Positions 1-9,976 of a DNA stretch of 64,000 nucleotides are shown piece by piece. The stretch covers positions 806,001 through 870,000 of the forward strand of contig JACGCM010000428.1 in the NCBI GenBank assembly GCA_014058105.1, in the 5' to 3' direction. Each line of letters opens with the position of its first letter. Position 1 is the first letter of the stretch. The position numbers and the translations under genes are program-made. Below the pieces are notes generated by a model that was not told where the DNA came from, searched no databases, and worked only from the letters and a program-made list of their open reading frames with translations. The stretch is from Kingdonia uniflora (Eukaryota > Streptophyta > Magnoliopsida > Ranunculales > Circaeasteraceae).

Positions 1-640
1 GGGCAACCTTTGATCACCACCATCAATAAACCTTGACATGGCCCACCTTCTACTCCTTCCCCCCTGATGGCTCCTGTCTCACTGGAGATTGAGAGCCGCA
101 AACGCCCTCACAATGACAACAATGCCGAAGCTCGTAAGAAACGGCCAAAGCCGGTCTTACCTAGACCTACTACCCCCATCAGTACCCTTCTACCACAGAT
201 ACATGCAGATCCCATATGGCGTATCCCTTTCCTCATCTAGGTCAAACCAGACGAACCTTACTGCACCAACCACAAGTGTAAATGCCATCCCACCAATAAA
301 TGCTTCACTTTGCAGAGTTCCCTCGAAATCATCCTCAAAGCAGGTCCTCTACATCAGTATGTTGCTGACCTTCCCAGTTTCCTTGACGAATCATACCTCA
401 AACCTTAACCCACTTCTGCTATCGACCCAGCCGAGGTCCGCATCTAACAAATAAATTTCATTGAAGTCAGCAATATCGACAGCGGCCGCTCCAAGAGTAA
501 ACGCAAGCGTGTCGAAGAATGCTCCAAACTCACCTACCAGGAAAAGCTGCCCACCCTCCCGCCAAAATCAAGCCTCTCCCCTCAACCCGAAGGCATCTCT
601 TTCATCGATTGCGACACATCACATGTCCATTTTCCCCATT
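1..640 (+). pseudogene. gag C-terminal/nucleocapsid remnant of R1
   Basis: Frameshifted gag sequence. The recognisable part, at about 259-305, is a Cys/His cluster with the spacing C-x2-H-x4-H-x4-C (YCTNHK, then CH, then TNKCF), as in the nucleocapsid part of Tat-type Gag. The same cluster occurs in R4 and R3. Gag packages the RNA into virus-like particles and this cluster would bind nucleic acid. Downstream is a low-complexity Ser/Lys/Pro-rich spacer leading into protease. Several stops and frame changes exclude a functional product. Confidence 0.6.
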
Positions 641-1085
641 TCGACCCCTTAGTCATTATGGTAAAAATCAAGACCTCGTACTCCACACCATGCTCATAGA
701 CATAGAAAGTGCAGCCGATGTACTTTTTCTTCAAACTATCCAAGCCATGAAGAAAATAAACCTCATCACTCCTACCAATGTCGAACTCAAAGGCTTTAAT
801 AGGGCTGCAAAAGTTGTTGTTGGTCCGATTAGCCTCCCAGTCGCCACCAGTCCTGTCACACTTCAAACCAGCTTTCTTATCATCGATAAGAAGTCCAAAT
901 ACATTGGTATCCTCGGGCGTGATTGGTTCCATGCCATGCGTGCCATACCTTCGACTTATCATCGGACCTTTCATTTTACCACCCCCTTGGGTACTTGGAA
1001 TTTAAGAGACTCTCAATGCCTCTCCCGTTCATGCGAGCATCCGGAGATCGATCAGACCCGGAGGCTCATCAGATTCCCATAGTAA
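641..1085 (+). pseudogene. retropepsin (protease) domain of R1 pol
   Basis: An open stretch of about 140 codons encodes an aspartic protease of the Ty3/gypsy type, which would cut the Gag-Pol polyprotein. The active-site loop is at about 690-722 and reads LIDIESAADVLF, where D-[TI]-G is expected, so the catalytic Asp is present but the following Gly is Glu. The downstream conserved block GILGRDWFHAM at about 900-940 and the PSTYH motif are clear. The Gly-to-Glu change should abolish activity. The reading frame shifts again before RT. Confidence 0.8.
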
Positions 1086-1189
1086 TCACTATCTCTCTCT
1101 ATCTCCATACCTTCAACAGATACCACCTCACCCATCGATCCTACTCTCTATATCAAACTTGACGGTCTGGTCGAGGAATATTCATTGCA

Positions 1190-1657
1190 GCCTTTCTCGA
1201 TGAGGCCGAGCGCCTCGAACTCGCAGACTTCCTTCGAGCAAATAAAAAGGTCTTTGCACGGACATTCCAGGAGATGCCCGATGTCGACCCCAGTTTGGCA
1301 TGCCACCACCTTGATCTCATCCCCCATTCCACAACAGTAAAATAGGAGAAGCATACTTTGTCCCCACGACTTCGATAAGCTGTAAACCTCGAAGTCGACA
1401 AGCTCATTGCCACCGATTTCATCTGAGAAGTAAAATATGTTGATTGAATATCAAACATTGTTGCAGTTCCCAAAAAGAATGGCAAGATCAGAATCAACGT
1501 CGACTTCACAAACCTCAACAAGCACACACCGAAAGACAGCTTTCCCCTCCCGATCATCTCTGCACTCCTTGATGCCACTGCTGGACATGAACACCTATCT
1601 ATGATAGACACAACCTCGGGTTATAATCAGGTACCCCTCCTTCCCAAAAAACAGAGA
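1190..1657 (+). pseudogene. reverse transcriptase N-terminal half of R1 pol
   Basis: Fragments in the correct frame show the RT entry region (FARTFQEMPDVDPSLACH), the fingers motif VPKKNGKIR at about 1467-1495, NLNKHTPKDSFPLP at about 1516-1556 and the palm start SGYNQVPLLP near 1618-1645. The sequence then stops matching RT, before the YxDD catalytic motif. At least three in-frame stops are present. The break at about 1657 is the left edge of a deletion that removed the rest of pol and aORF1. Confidence 0.82.
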
Positions 1658-1767
1658 AGACCTCCTAGCACAATCATACAAAAATCTACAGAGATCAAAT
1701 AAGCAACAACAGAAACCTTCTAAATACAACCCTACAAAAAATCCATCACCATCACCTTGCCAACACT
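1658..1767. other. deletion junction spacer in R1
   Basis: A short A-rich stretch joins the broken RT to the stop codon of the antisense gene aORF2a. I see no coding signal. In the complete relatives R4 and R9 several kilobases lie between these points, so this marks the internal deletion. Confidence 0.55.
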
Positions 1768-2109
1768 TTAAGAAGAAGCCACCTTATTTTTAGATGGGCC
1801 AGCTCCATTCACCGACTTCTGCTCCTCCAACTGGGTCTCTGCCTGAATGAGACACTCGGCCAAGCTCGACAGATAGAGATAATGTTTCTCAGCAGTGGTC
1901 AAATGAAATTTTATCTGCTCCCACAAATAAGCGTAGGACTTCCCGCTGATGGGTTCCCTAGCTTCTAACTCTACCAGGTCAGACATGTCCCAGTAAAGCT
2001 CATGGTGACCGAAGAACTTCAACTTCAGTTCAGTAGTCTTCCGCCTTATACGACGGTCTCGGGCGAATCCCATCCGTTTATGGTATAGGGTATTGGGCGT
2101 GGTATCCAT
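1768..2109 (-). CDS. aORF2a of R1: small antisense accessory protein (114 aa)
   Basis: An uninterrupted 114-codon gene on the strand opposite pol, ending about 290 bp from the 3' LTR. I chose the second of two adjacent Met codons because the homologue in R4 starts MDTTPNT. Visible features are a basic N-terminal third, a block FFGHHELYWDMSDLVELE, then YAYLWEQIKFHLTTAEKHYL, and an acidic/Gln-rich tail. R4 (11494), R2 (4088) and R9 (50129) carry homologues in the same place; 12411 and 48911 hold more distant relatives. No signal peptide, membrane segment or catalytic motif is evident. I do not recognise the family. It is the only copy in the window with no internal stop. A TATA box lies about 85 bp upstream. 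Confidence 0.72.
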   Translation of the reverse strand: MDTTPNTLYHKRMGFARDRRIRRKTTELKLKFFGHHELYWDMSDLVELEAREPISGKSYAYLWEQIKFHLTTAEKHYLYLSSLAECLIQAETQLEEQKSVNGAGPSKNKVASS

Positions 2110-2190
2110 CACAATTTTTTAGGAAATTCTAAGAAAGGAGAGGACAATGCAGCAGAAGTAGCCTCTACAGCATTACCACCTTCATATCCA

Positions 2191-2199
2191 TATTTATAA
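2191..2199 (-). promoter_or_regulatory. TATA box of aORF2a in R1 (antisense promoter)
   Basis: On the minus strand this reads TTATAAATA within CTTATAAATATGG, about 85 bp before the start codon. A near-identical box precedes aORF2b of R9 (around 48960), and TATA boxes sit at matching places in R2 and R4. It lies inside the element, outside the LTR, so it would drive antisense transcription independently of the LTR promoter. Confidence 0.6.
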
Positions 2200-2396
2200 G
2201 CCTCATCCAACCCATTTATTACTCTATAACCACTAAAATTTCTTAATTACCCTCTATTATTACCCCTCTTGGAATTATAATACGTAACAGTCAACTTTGC
2301 AACTCCCAATTAACTTTCCAACTCTCAATAACCAACAGTCTTTCTCTGCAAACGCTTTTACACTTATTTTTGAGACCCTGGTTGAGAGGGGGCAAA

Positions 2397-3146
2397 TATA
2401 GTAGCCTACTCGCAGCCTTCTACCCTAGTCAAACACTCGAAGGCTACCTCGAAGCCTACTCGAACATCTTCAAGCCTACTTAACCCATGAACAGCATCTC
2501 AAAGATTATTGGAAGACGAAACTTCGATTCTAAATAAGGCCTCAAAGACGAACTCCACATCAACATCAAAAACACTTCAACCATATCCGTACATGGTTGA
2601 AGTGTGACAAGATAGACAACCAGCTTATCAGACAAGATGGTGGCGTTGTTGGTCCTTACAGCTACAGTGACAGACCTAACAACTGCTACTGTATCAGAGC
2701 ACAGAGATAGATCCAGCAAATGCTACAGTGACAGACCCGACATTTCTGGCATCAATACCAATTTTGGGATACCCGCTCGATATCTGGATGGTACACTTGT
2801 AATATGACCTAACCTTGGTAGCTCAGCCCTTCCAATGTTTTATAAATAAAAGAGATGGACAACCAAGGAGGGGTTACACACAAAATCTCTCCCTCAAGCC
2901 CTTACAGTTTATCTTTGACCACCTTGTAAAAACCCAGTACTCAAACCTTCGACTAGTCGATTAAAATATAAACTCTCTTAAAAGTCCTTATCAGAGGTCG
3001 TGGAGCGTCACATTCTAGGCCTCCACGCAAGTATATTGTCAGTGGAGTAATTACATTATAGATTATATACTTGAACTCCTTTGATAAAGGATTAATCCCG
3101 TAGTGTAAGAGCTGACTTCCCTTCTGCACGAAGTTAGGCCCCTACA
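2397..3146 (+). repeat. 3' LTR of R1
   Basis: Preceded by a purine tract (GAGAGGGGGCAAA at 2384-2396). It starts TATAGTAGCC, a decayed form of the TGTAATAGCC start inferred for R4, and ends CCCCTACA. Repeats of AGCCTACT occupy the first 90 bp. A perfect 13-bp inverted repeat with an 8-nt loop is at 2572-2605, and TATAAATAAA is at 2841. It is homologous to the R4 LTRs but clearly diverged. Confidence 0.8.
2841..2850 (+). promoter_or_regulatory. LTR promoter TATA box of R1
   Basis: TATAAATAAA, within TTTTATAAATAAAAGAG, lies about 300 bp from the LTR end, as expected for the U3/R boundary. Confidence 0.55.
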
Positions 3147-3784
3147 ATTTTTCTCCCTTGCCTATTTAAAACACAAATTATACTTACATCACAATGTCAT
3201 TGTCAGCACGTACTCATCTTAGTTTGAGCATCACAATAATAATGTTCTTATTACTTGTAGACTTTTATTCATTTTTCACACCCTGCACAATTTAGTTTGA
3301 TTTTAATTTTTTTTTTCTATATACAGATTATTGAATGACCACTTTTATTCATATCAAAAACAAAACATTAAATAGGATTTGTAGATAACAAAATTTTTAG
3401 TACATCGATCTCAGGAATACAATAAAATGTTATCCGTCCAACACAAAGCTCCAGGTAATTTATAGATAACAAGTTTTTCCCTGTTTATTAAAAGTCATAG
3501 GTCATTCAGGCATTGGAACCAGCAAAGAGCTTCCCTCATATGAGTTTGGTTGAAGTCTGGTCAAACTTCAAATGGAAACTATGCAAGCAGTAAACTCAGT
3601 GCTAGAACCAAATTCACAAACTAAGAGTCTTCTGAGAGCCAAAACGAGATGGAAATGCAGAAGCAGACTCCCACTGGTTGTTTCCCTCATTTACTACCAT
3701 CACCCCTTCCACAAAAACTACCACCTCTGAAGAATTGGTAAAGATGATGAGGGCCTGGCCTTAGAATTAATGGTGACACATGAA
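3147..3784. other. noncoding 3' region of R2
   Basis: AT-rich sequence homologous to 49150-49840 in R9, including the paired phrase 'gatttgtagataac'/'tttatagataacaag' seen in both. I see no coding potential; it lies beyond the stop of the antisense gene aORF2a. Confidence 0.6.
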
Positions 3785-4088
3785 ATTAGCATATCTGCCC
3801 CGCAGATACACCTATCCCTGCATATAACGTCCTAACCCTGTCTTCCTCAAGAGTACGGAGACAGTCCCACCGATCCTCACCTCTCAAGACGACGACATGA
3901 AACCTCCACTTATAGTAGAATTCCTCCACTGCTTCAATCGTTTCCTCTTTCGACAAGCCTTGATACATCGGAGGAATAGAAGCGAGTATCAACATCTCCA
4001 AGGAATGATCACCAAAGTATTTCAACTTTAACCTCTACATTTTCGATGCAATCCTCTCTTCAAGAACCATCCTTTGAGTCTTTATCAT
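3785..4088 (-). pseudogene. aORF2a of R2: small antisense accessory gene, one stop
   Basis: Homologue of the R1 and R4 small antisense proteins. From an ATG at 4088 the frame reads MIKTQRMVLEERIASKM, then a stop, then RLKLKYFGDHSLEM. The middle block LKLKYFG corresponds to LKLKFFG in R1, and FYYKWRFHVVVLRGEDRW to the YLWEQIKFHLTT segment. The copy ends VSAGQIC. R9 carries the closest relative at 49842-50129. The single in-frame TAG makes it a probable pseudogene. The function is unknown. Confidence 0.6.
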
Positions 4089-4160
4089 TTCACAAATAAC
4101 ATTTAAGTTTCAGAATAAGTTACGCAAGCAGGCACTGTTTCATATATTTGCTGCATGTAC

Positions 4161-4170
4161 TATTTATATA
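4161..4170 (-). promoter_or_regulatory. TATA box of aORF2a in R2
   Basis: On the minus strand this reads TATATAAATA within GGCTATATAAATAGTAC, about 75 bp upstream of the ATG. The R9 counterpart at 50135-50145 is decayed to TTAAATAAATA but keeps the following AGTAC. Confidence 0.55.
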
Positions 4171-4410
4171 GCCTCATATTTATTGTACAGGTATGTTTTC
4201 CCAAGCATCATCATTTATTACAGACGTGATGATTTAATAGCAACCGTCATATACATCTGCATCCACATCATCATTTACTATCCATCACTTCCCAATATTG
4301 TATAACTTCCATCCAGTCAAACGCTATCATTACTCCATTTCAAATTTTAAAGTTTTCTCACATTTTTTCTTAACCAAAGCCACTCGTGACTTTGGTTATG
4401 AGGGGGCGAT

Positions 4411-4979
4411 TGTAGGGACTTATCCCTCGATCTCATTCAAAATCGAGCTCACCCAATTTGAATTATCTCCATCTCAGGCTCGCGCATTAATAGCACTCCA
4501 GTTAACATTCCAACCAGCCCCACGAACTGCTCAAGGGCATGGACTGAGCTAAACCTGAAAAACATTACCCAGTCAAAGACACCTATCTCCCACAAACTCG
4601 TCAGTCATTCAGTCAATCGCCACTAACCACATTATTCAGAAAACGTATTCTAGCACGATGGAAAACTGTGGGGAAGGCCTATATAAAGAAAGAGTTTCAG
4701 AAGAGACAGGGACCAGAGATTTTACACAAACTTCTTATTTACGAGATTCAAAGCATTTATATACTTAAAGATTACTTGTAATAAAAATATCCGCCTCAAG
4801 CAATAAAAAGACTTTCATAAAAATCATCCATACGAGGTCATGGTTTTTACCTATTCAGAGGTTTTCCACGCTAAAACCACCTGTTTCAGTTCTAATTTTC
4901 CATTAGAATATTATTACAGGTTCGTTGGTGTGATAACAAATTCCAAGTTGTTTTGAGCTCACAGAATTTGGCCATTACA
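4411..4979 (+). repeat. 3' LTR of R2
   Basis: A 569-bp LTR starting TGTAGGGACTTA after the purine tract GAGGGGGCGAT and ending TTTGGCCATTACA. It is homologous over its whole length to the two R9 LTRs (38215 and 50379). A TATA box (CTATATAAAG) is at about 4679-4688. Confidence 0.88.
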
Positions 4980-5327
4980 GATATGATAATGTTGAAGAAC
5001 TTAAAACTTGCTTAAATAATCATTTCCTGCGGTTGAGAACTAGATAGTAGTAGGTAGGATGAGTAGTTGGAGAGTAATACTAAACAATTGCATGTAGACT
5101 AACAGATAAGTGCATGAATTATATAATATACGGTATCTTAATAACTTTAAAAAGGAAAATATATTTCACATTAAAAATAAATTGCTGAACCAATTCAAAA
5201 TGCTAATTGTCTTGATGCTGACGCAAAATGAATTTTTGTAAACCTTGTCGATGTAGAACCAATAATAATTGATGTGACTACCTCTATACAAGATTTGGGT
5301 AGGAACTACAGAGTTAGAAGTATATAC
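4980..5327 (+). other. upstream region of R3 aORF1
   Basis: AT-rich sequence between the R2 LTR and the first Met of aORF1. A plausible 3' splice site (AACTACAG at about 5310) precedes the Met by about 20 bp, which would match the 5'-UTR intron seen in R4. Any aORF2 genes of R3 would lie further left, beyond R1 and R2. Confidence 0.35.
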
Positions 5328-7463
5328 ATGGCTCAGGAGAATCAAGCTAGGTTAGAAAATGAGGTTATTGATGTTTCTGATGAGGAAAGAACAAAAATAG
5401 ACTTAGAACATGCCACAGCCCAGTGATCGAGAAGAATGTACTGGTGGGTATGAAGAAGGAGGAGAGGAAGATGGAGAGATGTATTTTGTTCGGGAGTGTA
5501 ATGGGGATGTCGGGGAAACAAATGAAATCTTGGTTTTTAAATAGAAGTATGACTTCCTGATGATATTAGGCTGGAGAAGTACCTTGGGGAGATGATTGAA
5601 CAAGAGCTCCCTATGGAGGGCATTATATTTCATCCAAATCAAATAAAGACGGGGTTGAAGTTACCCCATCGAGCTGATCAAAAGAAGTTTTTAAACTTCT
5701 ATGATGTTGCTCCCGGGCAACTCAATCCCAATGTATGCGACTTTTATAGGGTGGTGGTGGTAGTGTTAAATGGGCGACTGCGAGAGAAGGGGGAGGATGT
5801 AATTTTTGTTGATGATTTGTGTGTGTACTACACGCTAAAGCAAAATCTGCAGAAAGTAGGTTATAGATACTTAACCCATTTTCTTAAGAGGCCGTTGTTT
5901 TATGAGATGGTGTCGATTGGGGGGCAATACTTTGTCGAGTGCTTACTTGTTTTGGGAAACTATGAGTTCTACCCTAAAGACCTTGGGGAGCCTTTGAAGA
6001 GGAAGAGTTTCCATCTAGGTTTGTGTTGCATATGCTTGATTTAATGTAAGAGTAGTTTGTTGTCTTGAAGTATTTTTGTTAGATGTTGTACTAATCGAAT
6101 TTATTTGTTATTGCAGCTGCAAAGGAAGTGGATAGGAACTCGAATGTGGTAGAGAAATTGTATAACCTGATAACTAACTAATTTGGGCGAGTCGACTCCC
6201 TCGTTGCAAATCAAGGGAGTGTCGAAGAGCTATTCAAAGAGGTTGGCATAAAAATATCTCGAACGAAAGGAGCTAAATCCTTCTTATCGATGGGAAAATG
6301 TTAGCAAGAATTAAGAGGGCCGCTAAGTCAAGTCTCCTTCTCGAGAACCCTGCACTCATTGGGTATATTACTATCTCTACTATTACAAAGAGAGAAAAAG
6401 CCATCTTGAGTGGGTCTTTCAACAAGTTTAAGAGAAAGAGAGCTGCCATCCCCCCTGCCCCTGCACAACCATCAAAGAGGTTAATTCAATAGGCTCTAAT
6501 CGAGATTGTGGAGAAGTATGGAGTGGTCAGATTGGGAACTTCCAGTGTCCCTAAGTCGACTACTATAATGCAGAAAAAGGCTGGGTCTAGGAAGAAAATT
6601 TATCTCAGTAAGCCGAAGACAAAGACTACTGGGAAGAAGATTTTACTGACTGCTTTGTGGTCATAGATAGTTTGTCGACCTTCTTTATAGAAGGACACCG
6701 AGCAATGAATAAGGTGAGATACTTTCCTGCCTTATTTCGATCAACAAAGTTATTTCCGCATTCGATATCTTATATTATTGCTATTATGTATATCAAGAAG
6801 TTTATGATCAATGGGAAACCCCATCTTCTTGGTACCGAGGCTTTGGTGAACCAACTCCTTGTCTACAAAAACATCGAGAAAGAGTTTGTCAAGGAAAAGG
6901 ATGAGCTGGTTCAGGTGAAGGAAGGCCTGGAAGTGAAGCTAGAAAACCTTAAGCTTGGCACAGTCAAGTCGAAGGAAACTACCATTTGTGAGGCTAAAAA
7001 GATATGGGAGACTGAGAAGAGGAAGGAGATCGAGAAGATAAGGTTCAATCTAGCGAAGGAGAGGGAAGACGCATTGGCTCTGTAAAAGTTCAACTTTGAG
7101 GACGATGTTCATGAACAGATCTTATCTATTCGCAGGCTGATGGAGGCAAAGGGGGCCAAGGCTCTTACTGAAGTTAATGCATAAGCATATTGAGTTAACA
7201 TCGACTCTCTTAAGCGTATGAAAGCTAACTTTTTTGGGCAGCTCGACCTGATGGAGAAGAGGAATTTTTTTTACAAAAGCTTGGCTGTTGCAGCGGGGGT
7301 ATCTTTTCTTAACTCTGATGCTGAAGAGGAGGTGCTCGATTCTCAAGAAGTGGCCCCTACCTTGGACAGTGGTGCAGAGCAGATGGGTGGGGAGCTTCTT
7401 GATGATCTAACTATTGGTCTTAGAGTTAAGGTTATAAACCCAATAATCTCCCTAGAAAAGTAG
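5328..7463 (+). pseudogene. aORF1 of R3: antisense 'putative gypsy type transposon'-like gene with coiled-coil tail
   Basis: A large gene running against pol. The N-terminal part (5328-6045) starts MAQENQARL, is acidic, has several stops, then shows a well-preserved domain: [28 protein letters not shown] and so on. That is the pattern of the plant 'putative gypsy type transposon' family (Pfam Transposase_28-like), known as an extra ORF of Tat elements. A 71-bp intron follows. The second part is Lys-rich, then a heptad-like, charge-rich stretch (6840-7080; EKEFVKEKDELVQVKEGLEVKL) typical of coiled coils, ending in an acidic tail. The biochemical role of this family is unknown to me. Frame shifts occur near 6000 and 7085. 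Confidence 0.72.
6046..6116 (+). other. intron of R3 aORF1 (71 bp)
   Basis: Begins AAT|GTAAGAG and ends TTATTGCAG|C, with a branch-like CTAAT about 25 bp before the end. The position, just after the conserved N-terminal domain, matches introns in R4 (14814) and R9 (46892). The AAT|GTAAG donor context is shared with R4. Confidence 0.6.
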
Positions 7464-8384
7464 ATAACAATGTTCTAATCTCTTCTCCTTTTATTTTTTA
7501 TTCTGAAGCTGGTAAGCAAGTTTTTTACAAGTGATCAATGGGACCGGATAACTTTTGGTATTTTGATATTTGAAGGAATTTTTGATAAGTTTTATCTTTG
7601 AAATTATGTGGTGTGAACTAATGAGAATGGATGGAAAGATATTCTACCGTAATGAATATGATGTTAAATAGCTTGGTAAATGGTTTAGTGTTTTGCATAA
7701 CATAATATGTAGATTTATCGATGAACAAGGCAGAGGTATGTTCTTTCTTGAACATATTTTTTGCATTCTATGAAGGATGGTATTCGATATTATTGATTGA
7801 AGTATATCATAGAGTAAAAGATTTTTTAGAAGTTTCTCATGTAAGAGATATCTGAGTGTAACAAGAAGATAGCAATGTTATGTTCTATCGAGTATGAAAT
7901 TAATTTTTAGATAGATTCCTCTATGGGATATCTGTTCGATCGATAAGATAACCAAAAATTAGTTGTTGATGGAGTAATGATGTGGAATATGTTAAGTGTT
8001 TTGTTCGAAATAAGTGTTGGAAAGGAGTAAGATATACTCTTTGTGAGGTGTTTAAGAATCACTTAACTAAGTGTGCATCTGAGTGTATGGAGAGGAGTTT
8101 ATGGATTTGTTGACTGAGAAATTTGCCCAGATGTTTTTCCATGATGGGATATCTGGCTTGACTTATTGGGTAGATATTTTATGAAATGTCGAATGTAGTA
8201 ATGTAGGACAAAAAGAGGTTCCTGTATTAGGAAACCTGCTTGTCGAAAATATAATATTGAGGTTGACATACACTGTTTCAAATATTGTCAAAAGAAAAAA
8301 ACATAGAGCAAATAATTTATTGATGGTAAAGATAACTTCTTTATTGAAGAAAAAAAGAAGATTATCACTCGAGTTGTAATTTAT
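7464..8384. other. convergent 3' spacer of R3
   Basis: Noncoding AT-rich stretch between the ends of two convergent genes, aORF1 (plus) and pol (minus). GATATCTG-type words recur at about 7845, 7928 and 8148, but I see no regular tandem array, unlike the same spacer in R4, R5 and R9. Confidence 0.5.
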
Positions 8385-9345
8385 TTTTAGCCATCAACCA
8401 GTATGTACCATTGTTTGTTTTGTCACTGATAATGTATGGTCCTTCCCAATTTTCTGACAATTGCCCGAGTTTTTTGGCTGAGTGCTATCTTGAATTCGTC
8501 GAAGCACAAGATCGTCGAAGTCAAATGTGTGTTTTCTCACTTTCTTGTTATATGTCATTGTCAAAGCGTCATGGTATCGCCCCAAGTTTGTAATGGCATG
8601 ATCACGAGATTCTTTGATCCAATTAAGATTACAGATAAGTCCAAGCTCATTCTCTTTATCGGTAACTTGTCTTCGAGCGGTGGGAAGATCGACGTTTGAA
8701 GGAATAACTGTTTATGTGCCAAAAGCCATCATAAATGGTGTACAACCTATGGAGGTTTTAGGTATAGTCCTTTACGTACATAAAACGTTGAGTAGTTCTT
8801 CAACCTATCTGCCCATCTATTCATCGAGACGTTTGCGCAAGCCAGACTTGATATTTTTATTAATAGCTTCAGATTGACCATTTACTTTTGGATAATAGGG
8901 TGTCGAAGTATATAACTGGATTTTGTAGTTGTTGAGAAATTTGAGGACTTTACTGCTGATGAATTATTTGCCATTATCCGATCTTATCATTTGTAGATAA
9001 CCAAATCTGGTGATGATATGTTCCCAGAGAAATTTAATCACTTTATTTTTACCATTGTGGTAAAGTAGTACAGCTTTGACCCATTTTGTAAAATAGTCTG
9101 TGGCTATAAGGACAAATTTTCTATTTTCCGATGCATGGTCGAATTGACCAATGATGTCGATGGACCATCATTTAAATGGCAGAGGACATTGCTGACATGT
9201 AAGTCGAGGGTTAGACTTTTGATGTCTTAGGCATAGATTTGGCATTTGCAACATTTACGAAAGAAGTCTTTATAGTCCTGTCTTATCTTTGGCCAGTATA
9301 AACCTTTTGCAAATACTCTTTGCACTAGTGTTCGCCTAAAGAAAT
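8385..9345 (-). pseudogene. integrase of R3 pol
   Basis: Decayed integrase, which would insert the cDNA. Visible: a degraded zinc-finger region (around 9200-9300), the block VIKFLWEHIITRFG, the second Asp in MIRSDNG, and STPYYPKVNGQSEAINKNI (around 8890-8930) with the catalytic Glu present. The C-terminal part NLGRYHDALTMTYNKKV and DLVLRRI is at 8394-8530. Stops interrupt it repeatedly, for example SDNGK-stop-FISS. Confidence 0.8.
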
Positions 9346-9589
9346 ATGCAGCACCAATTCCTTCATTAAGTTCCTTGATTTTGATTTGGGATTGTTTCTA
9401 TAAGATGTATTTGATCAGTGGGCCTCCTCATGTAATTCGGTATAACATTCCTTCTTGGACTTTGAATCTTGGACATTTGGCTAACAAAGATCAAGCTTCT
9501 TCCTTATTCTTGGGGAGGGTATTAGAATTGAGATATGTAAGAAACGACATTTTCCAATCTTCGGGATAGTCATTATCGACAACTTGGAT

Positions 9590-9976
9590 TTACATGGCAT
9601 AGCTTGTTTCGAGGCTGGAATGTTCAATCACTTCAATATCTAGTGTTCTTTTCTCACTATCTTCGAACATTGCTGCAATGTATGCCAGAGCATCGGCATG
9701 CGGGTTTTCTGCCCGTAGCAAATATAAAATTATGGCGTATTTGAATTTCTTCATTCTGTCTTTGACCAGCGCAGCGTAGTCAACCTTTTTGCCCAATGTT
9801 TTGAATGTTTTGTTGCAGTGTGTAGCTACGAGTATTGAGTCTATGTAAATAGCTAGTTTTTCTGCTCCTAGTGTTAGTGCGAGGTCAAGGCCATGCAAGA
9901 TAGCTTCATTCTTGGTTTCATTGTTTGTTGCATTAAACTTGAGTTTGATAACCTTTTCAATTTGGTGATTGGACAC
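9590..9976 (-). pseudogene. second RNase H (aRNH) domain of R3 pol
   Basis: A 128-codon open stretch with the 'archaeal-type' RNase H that Tat-lineage elements carry in addition to the normal one: NEAILHGLDLALTLGAEKLAIYIDS (Glu and Asp of the active site), then LLRAENPHADALAYIA near the end. Dual RNase H is diagnostic of Tat. The start of the domain upstream of 9976 is frameshifted. Confidence 0.82.

Larger units (their letters stand above)
1..3146 (+). mobile_element. R1: truncated Tat-lineage Ty3/gypsy element
   Basis: The 3' part of a plus-oriented LTR retrotransposon; its 5' LTR lies beyond the window. It keeps gag spacer, protease and the first half of RT, then jumps at about 1660 to an antisense accessory gene and a 750-bp 3' LTR. 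RT from the catalytic motif onward, both RNase H domains, integrase and aORF1 are missing, so this is a deletion derivative. Its LTR is related to that of R4: the same GAGTAGGC-type repeats, hairpin and CCCCTACA end. It is inserted in R2, because similarity to the R9 3' region starts exactly where the R1 LTR ends. The flanking duplication cannot be checked since the left end is absent. Confidence 0.85.
3147..4979 (+). mobile_element. R2: 3' fragment of an R9-family element
   Basis: This collinear stretch matches 49110-50955 of R9: noncoding 3' region, antisense aORF2a, polypurine tract and 3' LTR. It starts abruptly at the right end of R1, which inserted into it. The rest of R2 lies left of the window. 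Its right end, CCATTACA, abuts R3 sequence upstream of aORF1, so R2 is itself inserted in R3. Confidence 0.82.

Noticed and set aside
582..974. 130-codon minus-strand ORF overlapping R1 protease
   Set aside because: It lies antisense to a recognisable retropepsin domain and shows no motif; shadow of the protease frame.
2397..3146. R1 LTR considered as a solo LTR
   Set aside because: A purine tract and related coding sequence in the same orientation precede it, so it is a 3' LTR.
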